From: Actinomyces sp.
GTDB lineage: Bacteria; Actinomycetota; Actinomycetes; Actinomycetales; Actinomycetaceae
Length of the DNA stretch: 64,000 nt
Reading direction: 5' to 3'
Assembly: GCA_022649165.1 (NCBI GenBank)
Contig: JALCNR010000001.1
Location: forward strand, 124,001 to 188,000
Shown here: positions 60,210 through 64,000 of the stretch, in pieces
Layout of the letters: every line of letters begins with the position of its first letter
How positions within the stretch are numbered: the stretch's first letter is position 1
Notes under the pieces: generated by a model
Told to the model about the DNA's origin: nothing
Seen by the model: only the letters and a program-made list of their open reading frames with translations
Databases searched by the model: none
Position numbers and translations under genes: made by a program

Positions 60210-61199
60210 ATGGACACCAGGAAGGCATGGGGCATCGGCCTCGCGACAGCGACGAAAAGCGGACAGACATTGGACGTCTGGTACCCGCGACCGCACCTCG
60301 GTGGGCGCACCGACACCTCGGAGGGAACCGACTCCGACCTGCTGGCCACGCTCGGCAGCCTGGAGCGCGAGGACACGGCCCGCGGGATCTACACGACGGT
60401 GGTGACCTGCCAGGCGGACCTCGACGACCAACCGCAATCGACAGCGGATTCCTATCTGCGCCTGCATCTGCTCTCACACCGTCTGGTCCTGCCGAACTCC
60501 ATCAACCTGGACGGCATCTTCTCCCGCCTGCCCAATGTCGTGTGGACGACAGCGGGCCCGTGCGCCACGGAGGACTTCGAGGAGACGCGGGTGCGTCTGC
60601 GCCTGCGCGACGGCCATCAGGTGACGGTCACGAGCGTCGACAAGTTCCCCCCGATGGTGAATTACGTCATCCCCTCAGGGGTGCGCATCGCGGACGGGGC
60701 GAAGGTCCGGCTCGGCGCGCACCTGGCCGAGGGAACGACCGTGATGCACGCCGGGTTCGTCAACTTCAACGCCGGCACGCTCGGGAAGTCCATGATCGAG
60801 GGACGCATTTCGCAGGGGGTTGTCATCGGAAACGGCTCGGACGTGGGCGGCGGCGCCTCGACGATGGGGCGCCTGTCGGGAGGCGGCCGCGAGCGCGTCA
60901 GCCTCGGGGAGCGTTGCCTGCTCGGCGCGAACTCAGGCCTGGGGATCGCGTTGGGCGACGATTGCGTCGTCGAGTCGGGCCTGTACCTCACGGCCGGAAC
61001 GAAGGTCGCGGTCCTCTCCAGCGGCGGAGTCGTCCCCGGCTCCGGGGGCGTCTTCATGGATCCCCGCACCGTGGCGGCCCGCGAGCTGTCGGGGGCGTCC
61101 AACGTCCTGTTCCGCCGCAATTCCGTGTCCGGACGCGTCGAGGCGCTTCCTCGAGGCGGTCACGGCATCGAGCTCAACGACGCCCTCCACAAGAACTGA
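60210..61199 (+). CDS. dapD: 2,3,4,5-tetrahydropyridine-2,6-dicarboxylate N-succinyltransferase
   Basis: 329 residues of the actinobacterial DapD type. It succinylates tetrahydrodipicolinate in the DAP/lysine pathway. The left-handed beta-helix starts near FPPMVNYVIPSGVRIADGAK and includes AHLAEGTTVMHAGFVNFNAG, then ISQGVVIGNGSDVGGGAST and LLGANSGLGIALGDDC. ATG 60210 lies 6 nt after TACAGT (60198-60203). The next enzyme gene, dapC, lies 1.6 kb further right across gltA. Confidence 0.94.
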   Translation: MDTRKAWGIGLATATKSGQTLDVWYPRPHLGGRTDTSEGTDSDLLATLGSLEREDTARGIYTTVVTCQADLDDQPQSTADSYLRLHLLSHRLVLPNSINLDGIFSRLPNVVWTTAGPCATEDFEETRVRLRLRDGHQVTVTSVDKFPPMVNYVIPSGVRIADGAKVRLGAHLAEGTTVMHAGFVNFNAGTLGKSMIEGRISQGVVIGNGSDVGGGASTMGRLSGGGRERVSLGERCLLGANSGLGIALGDDCVVESGLYLTAGTKVAVLSSGGVVPGSGGVFMDPRTVAARELSGASNVLFRRNSVSGRVEALPRGGHGIELNDALHKN

Positions 61200-61281
61200 C
61201 GACCGGCGCCGCGTCATCGGCGAGGGCGTCCCGCGTTGCCGGGCGCGCCGGCCCCGCCACCCCGCTTCACGACACTAGCCT

Positions 61282-61315
61282 CGCCGAGTGGTCGCGTGCA
61301 GACGACCACTCGGCG
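61282..61315. repeat. 34-bp dispersed palindrome, copy 11
   Basis: CGCCGAGTGGTCGC, centre GTGCAG, ACGACCACTCGGCG. It lies between the convergent dapD and gltA genes. Confidence 0.9.
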
Positions 61316-61375
61316 GAACTGCAGGTGACGTGGACGCTATGAGAGCGGCGTCGGCCGGCCCAAGCGGCTTCGCTG

Positions 61376-62764
61376 TCAGCCGTCCACGCGGGCTGAACGC
61401 TGGCGCAGAGGCACGTAGCTACGCTCCGCCTCCCCGATGTAGACCTGGCGGGGCCGGCCGATCTTCGTGGCCGGATCCTCGGCCATCTCCTTGTACTGGG
61501 CGATCCACCCGGGCAGGCGCCCCAGGGCGAACAACGGGGTGAACATCTTCGTCGGGAAACCCATCGCGGAGTAGATGAGGCCCGTGTAGAAATCGACGTT
61601 CGGGTAGAGCTTGCGCTCCTTGAAGTAGTCGTCCGCCAAGGCGATGCCTTCCAACTCCATCGCGATGTCCAGCAGGTCGTCCCTCTTGCCCAGGCGGGTG
61701 AGGACATCGTGGGCGGCGTCCTTGACGATCGCGGCCCGGGGGTCGTAGTTCTTGTAGACCCGATGCCCGAAGCCCATGAGGCGCACGCCCTCCGCCTTGT
61801 TCTTCACCTTGTCGACGAAGGACTGCACCGTATCGCCGGAGTCGCGGATCTGCGTGAGCATCCGCAGGACCGCCTCGTTGGCGCCGCCGTGCAGCGGGCC
61901 CGCGAGCGCCCCGACGCCCGAGGCGACGGACGCATAGAGGTTCGCCTGCGAGGATCCCACCAGGCGCACCGTGGATGTCGAGCAGTTCTGCTCGTGGTCG
62001 GCGTGGAGGATGAGGAGCATGTCCAGGGCGCGCACCAGCGCGGGGTCGATGTCATACGCCTGGTAGGGCATGCCGAACGTCATGCGGATGAAGTCCTCGG
62101 CATATCCGCGCTGGGAGTCCGGATAGAGCAGCGGCAGCCCGGCGGCCCGTTTCGCGATGTAGCTGATCATCGTCGGCATCTTCGCGATGAGCAGGACCGC
62201 CGCCTCGCTGAGCTGCTCCGGATCGCGCGGGTCCAGGGTGTCCTCGTAGTAGGTGGCGAGGCCCGCGACCCCCGCCTGGAGGATCGCCATCGGGTGGCCG
62301 TCGTGCGGGAACGCCGTGAAGAACGCCTTGAAGTCCTCATGCAGGAGACGGTGGCGCTGGATGCGGCGGATGAACTGCTCGAGCGTGGCGGCGTCGGGCA
62401 GCTCCCCATAGATGAGCAGGTAGGCGACCTCGAGGAAGCTTGAGTTCTTCGCGAGCTGCTCGATGGGGTATCCCCGGTAGCGCAGGATCCCCCGGTCCCC
62501 GTCGATGTAGGTGATCGAGGACTCGCATGAGCCGGTGTTGGTGAATCCGGGATCCAGGGTGACGACGCCCGCCTCCGAGAGGACCCGCCCGACCCTGAGG
62601 CCGTCGCTCCCCTGGGTCGCGCGGACGCGGGGAAGCTCGACACGACGTCCGTCGACGCTCAGGACGCCGTCCGGATACCCCTTCGCTCCTGGTACCGGGT
62701 TCTGGGACGGCGCGTCCTGTGTGGTCCCTGGGACGCTCTTATCGGGGCTGGTGGTGCTGACCAT
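61376..62764 (-). CDS. gltA: Citrate synthase
   Basis: 462 residues. Condenses oxaloacetate with acetyl-CoA. Motifs: CESSITYIDGDRGILRYRGY, the His region LHADHEQNCSTSTVRLVGS, GPLHGGANEAVLRML and MGFGHRVYKNYDPRAAIV, the family signature. RBS GAGGAGG before ATG 62764. A pair of 8-bp direct repeats lies about 60-80 bp upstream. It separates dapD from dapC. Confidence 0.96.
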   Translation of the reverse strand: MVSTTSPDKSVPGTTQDAPSQNPVPGAKGYPDGVLSVDGRRVELPRVRATQGSDGLRVGRVLSEAGVVTLDPGFTNTGSCESSITYIDGDRGILRYRGYPIEQLAKNSSFLEVAYLLIYGELPDAATLEQFIRRIQRHRLLHEDFKAFFTAFPHDGHPMAILQAGVAGLATYYEDTLDPRDPEQLSEAAVLLIAKMPTMISYIAKRAAGLPLLYPDSQRGYAEDFIRMTFGMPYQAYDIDPALVRALDMLLILHADHEQNCSTSTVRLVGSSQANLYASVASGVGALAGPLHGGANEAVLRMLTQIRDSGDTVQSFVDKVKNKAEGVRLMGFGHRVYKNYDPRAAIVKDAAHDVLTRLGKRDDLLDIAMELEGIALADDYFKERKLYPNVDFYTGLIYSAMGFPTKMFTPLFALGRLPGWIAQYKEMAEDPATKIGRPRQVYIGEAERSYVPLRQRSARVDG

Positions 62765-62824
62765 CAGGTGTCGGCCTCCTCATCGTGGTGCTCTGTTGTG
62801 GTCGTCGTCATTGACGAAGGTAGG

Positions 62825-62844
62825 ACTGTAGTCCCAACTGTAGT
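62825..62844 (-). promoter_or_regulatory. Direct repeats in gltA promoter
   Basis: ACTACAGT occurs twice on the minus strand (complement of 62837-62844 and 62825-62832), 12 bp apart. Each contains TACAGT, which could itself be a -10 box, so the repeats may be an operator or just two -10-like copies. Confidence 0.4.
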
Positions 62845-62849
62845 ACCCG

Positions 62850-64000
62850 TCACTCCCCTCCGCCCGAGGATTCCGGCGGTGCGGATGTCCCTCCGGCCGA
62901 CTGTTCCAGGCGCCGCGCGGCCTGGTCAATGCGCTCGTCCGTCGCCGTGAGCGCGATCCGGACGTAGCCGGTCCCCGCCGTCCCGTAGAAGTCTCCGGGA
63001 GCGGCCAGAATGCCCAGGCCGGCGAGACGGTCAACGAGCTCGCGCCCGCTGGCTCCGTCGCGGGCGTCCCTGACCCACAGGTACAGGCCGGCCACCGACT
63101 CCGGATCGTTCTCCAGGCCGGCCTCGGGCAGGGCCTGGAGGAGACGCTCCCTGCGCGCCCGGTATCGTTCCCGCTGGGCGTTGACATGCTCCACGTCGAC
63201 GAGGGCGGCTCCCATGGCGCGCTGGACGGGGGTGGGAACCATGAGACCGGCATGGCGCCGGACCTCCGTGACCGCCGCGATGAGGGTCGGGTCGCCGATG
63301 AGCAGCCCGGCGCGGTATCCGGCCAGGTTCGATTGTTTGGACAGCGAGTACAGAACAAGCAGGCCCCGCGGGTCGCCGTCGCAGACACGCTGGTCCAGCA
63401 GGGAGGGGACGCCCTCGTCGATGAAGGGCTGGGACCAGGGAAGCGCGGCGTAGCACTCGTCGGAGGCGATGACCGCGCCGTGTGCACGAGCCCAGGCGAC
63501 GGCCGAACGGAGCTGCGGGAGAGTGAGGACGTGCCCGTCGGGGTTTCCCGGTGAGTTCAGCCAGACCATGGCCGCGTCGGGCCACGATTCCGGATGAGTC
63601 GGATCGATGGGGACGGCGGTCGCGCCCGCGAGGCGGGCACCGACGTCATAGGTGGGGTAGGCCGCAGCGGGGACCAGCACAATGTCGCCTTGCGACACGC
63701 CCAGCAGAGCTGGAAGCCAGGCCACCGCTTCCTTCGAGCCGACCGTCGGGATCGTGCCCTGCCGGCCGACATCGACCATGTTCCGCCGCGCAGCCCAGGC
63801 GAGAATCGCGTCGCGGACCTCGCTGGTTCCCACGACCTGCGGGTAGCCCGGCGCGTCTGAGGCCTCGGCGAGGGCCTCGCGGATGAAGAGAGGGGTCGGA
63901 TCGACCGGCGTGCCTACGGAGAGGTCGCATATCCCGCCCGGATGCTGCTGCGCGGTGCGGCGGGCCGCCGCAAGGGTGTCCCAGGGGAAGTCAGGCAGCC
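62850..64000 (-). CDS. dapC: N-succinyldiaminopimelate aminotransferase, partial
   Basis: The start codon lies beyond the right edge; 383 codons are visible. Fold-type I PLP enzyme: LPDFPWDTLAAARRTAQQHP, SVGTPVDPTPLFIREAL, VVGTSEVRDAILAWAARR, VWLNSPGNPDGHVL, ASDECYAALPW, and LYSLSKQSNLAGYRAG with the PLP Lys in SLSKQSN. The actinobacterial DapC family matches best, and dapD is nearby, completing two consecutive steps of the succinylase DAP route. Confidence 0.9.
   Translation of the reverse strand, partial: LPDFPWDTLAAARRTAQQHPGGICDLSVGTPVDPTPLFIREALAEASDAPGYPQVVGTSEVRDAILAWAARRNMVDVGRQGTIPTVGSKEAVAWLPALLGVSQGDIVLVPAAAYPTYDVGARLAGATAVPIDPTHPESWPDAAMVWLNSPGNPDGHVLTLPQLRSAVAWARAHGAVIASDECYAALPWSQPFIDEGVPSLLDQRVCDGDPRGLLVLYSLSKQSNLAGYRAGLLIGDPTLIAAVTEVRRHAGLMVPTPVQRAMGAALVDVEHVNAQRERYRARRERLLQALPEAGLENDPESVAGLYLWVRDARDGASGRELVDRLAGLGILAAPGDFYGTAGTGYVRIALTATDERIDQAARRLEQSAGGTSAPPESSGGGE

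Noticed and set aside
29409-61315. The 34-bp palindromes as a CRISPR array
   Set aside because: Spacing is irregular (0.5 to 15 kb), units are perfect palindromes and no cas genes are present.
29409-61315. The 34-bp palindromes as ordinary terminators
   Set aside because: No T-run follows them, four are within coding sequence and some precede genes. Two at convergent gene ends may act so secondarily.
1-64000. tRNA, rRNA or riboswitch genes
   Set aside because: I looked for cloverleaf ends, conserved rRNA segments and common riboswitch cores and saw none; a covariance-model scan was not possible.

Overview
The window is high-GC actinobacterial DNA. The gene content points to the Actinomycetales, plausibly an Actinomyces/Schaalia-type organism, though the genus is a guess. 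The evidence is the gene order hrcA-dnaJ-rsmE-phoH-ybeY-corC-era with recO-uppS-zur, an actinobacterial-type DapD, three LytR-CpsA-Psr cell-wall ligases, a DUF3097 gene, and many genes whose -10 box lies 6-7 nt before the start codon (leaderless mRNAs).

Left third (1-25.6 kb). Zinc genes come first: a ZnuA-type lipoprotein running off the left edge and a divergent zur. Then come a DedA protein, a BCCT transporter, uppS-recO, leuA with a 14-residue leucine leader peptide, the amrB-amrA-amrS operon, and a COG0523 GTPase behind a Zur box. From 10.9 to 15.0 kb is a scar of mobile DNA: an ABC-F relic cut near its Walker B motif, a frameshifted large serine recombinase, a membrane protein/TetR pair with tandem operators, and a truncated IS1595-like transposase. 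A second Fur-family gene and a methyltransferase follow, then the conserved block era-corC-ybeY-phoH, a decayed ABC/TetR exporter locus, rsmE-dnaJ-hrcA (with CIRCE), and a DUF3097 gene.

Middle (25.7-36.4 and 44.6-51.3 kb). These are surface polysaccharide genes: glycosyltransferases, a UDP-GlcNAc 2-epimerase, a flippase, a dehydrogenase/aminotransferase/acetyltransferase trio that fits UDP-diacetamido-uronic acid synthesis, a GT2/DUF2304 pair, three LCP ligases and galE. Between DUF2304 and the first LCP gene sits an island of about 8.2 kb (36,403-44,636). It is bounded by inverted copies of a 48-bp sequence that looks like an insertion-sequence end. It encodes two paralogous aspartase/fumarase-superfamily lyases, a Dcu C4-dicarboxylate transporter, an MmgE/PrpD protein and an IclR regulator. 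I read it as a candidate catabolic operon for an N-substituted aspartate (iminodisuccinate-like) compound that yields fumarate and aspartate. This is an inference from protein families, not shown directly.

Right third (51.3-64 kb) is housekeeping: purE/purK, GtrA, a two-component system, a class III adenylyl cyclase, a DUF885 peptidase-like protein, maf, dapD, gltA and a partial dapC.

The most unusual signal is a dispersed 34-bp palindrome with arms CGCCGAGTGGTCGC around a 6-nt centre RNGCNN. I find 11 copies, all between 29.4 and 61.3 kb and none in the first 29 kb or in the island. Seven lie between genes and four lie inside genes, where they are translated in frame.
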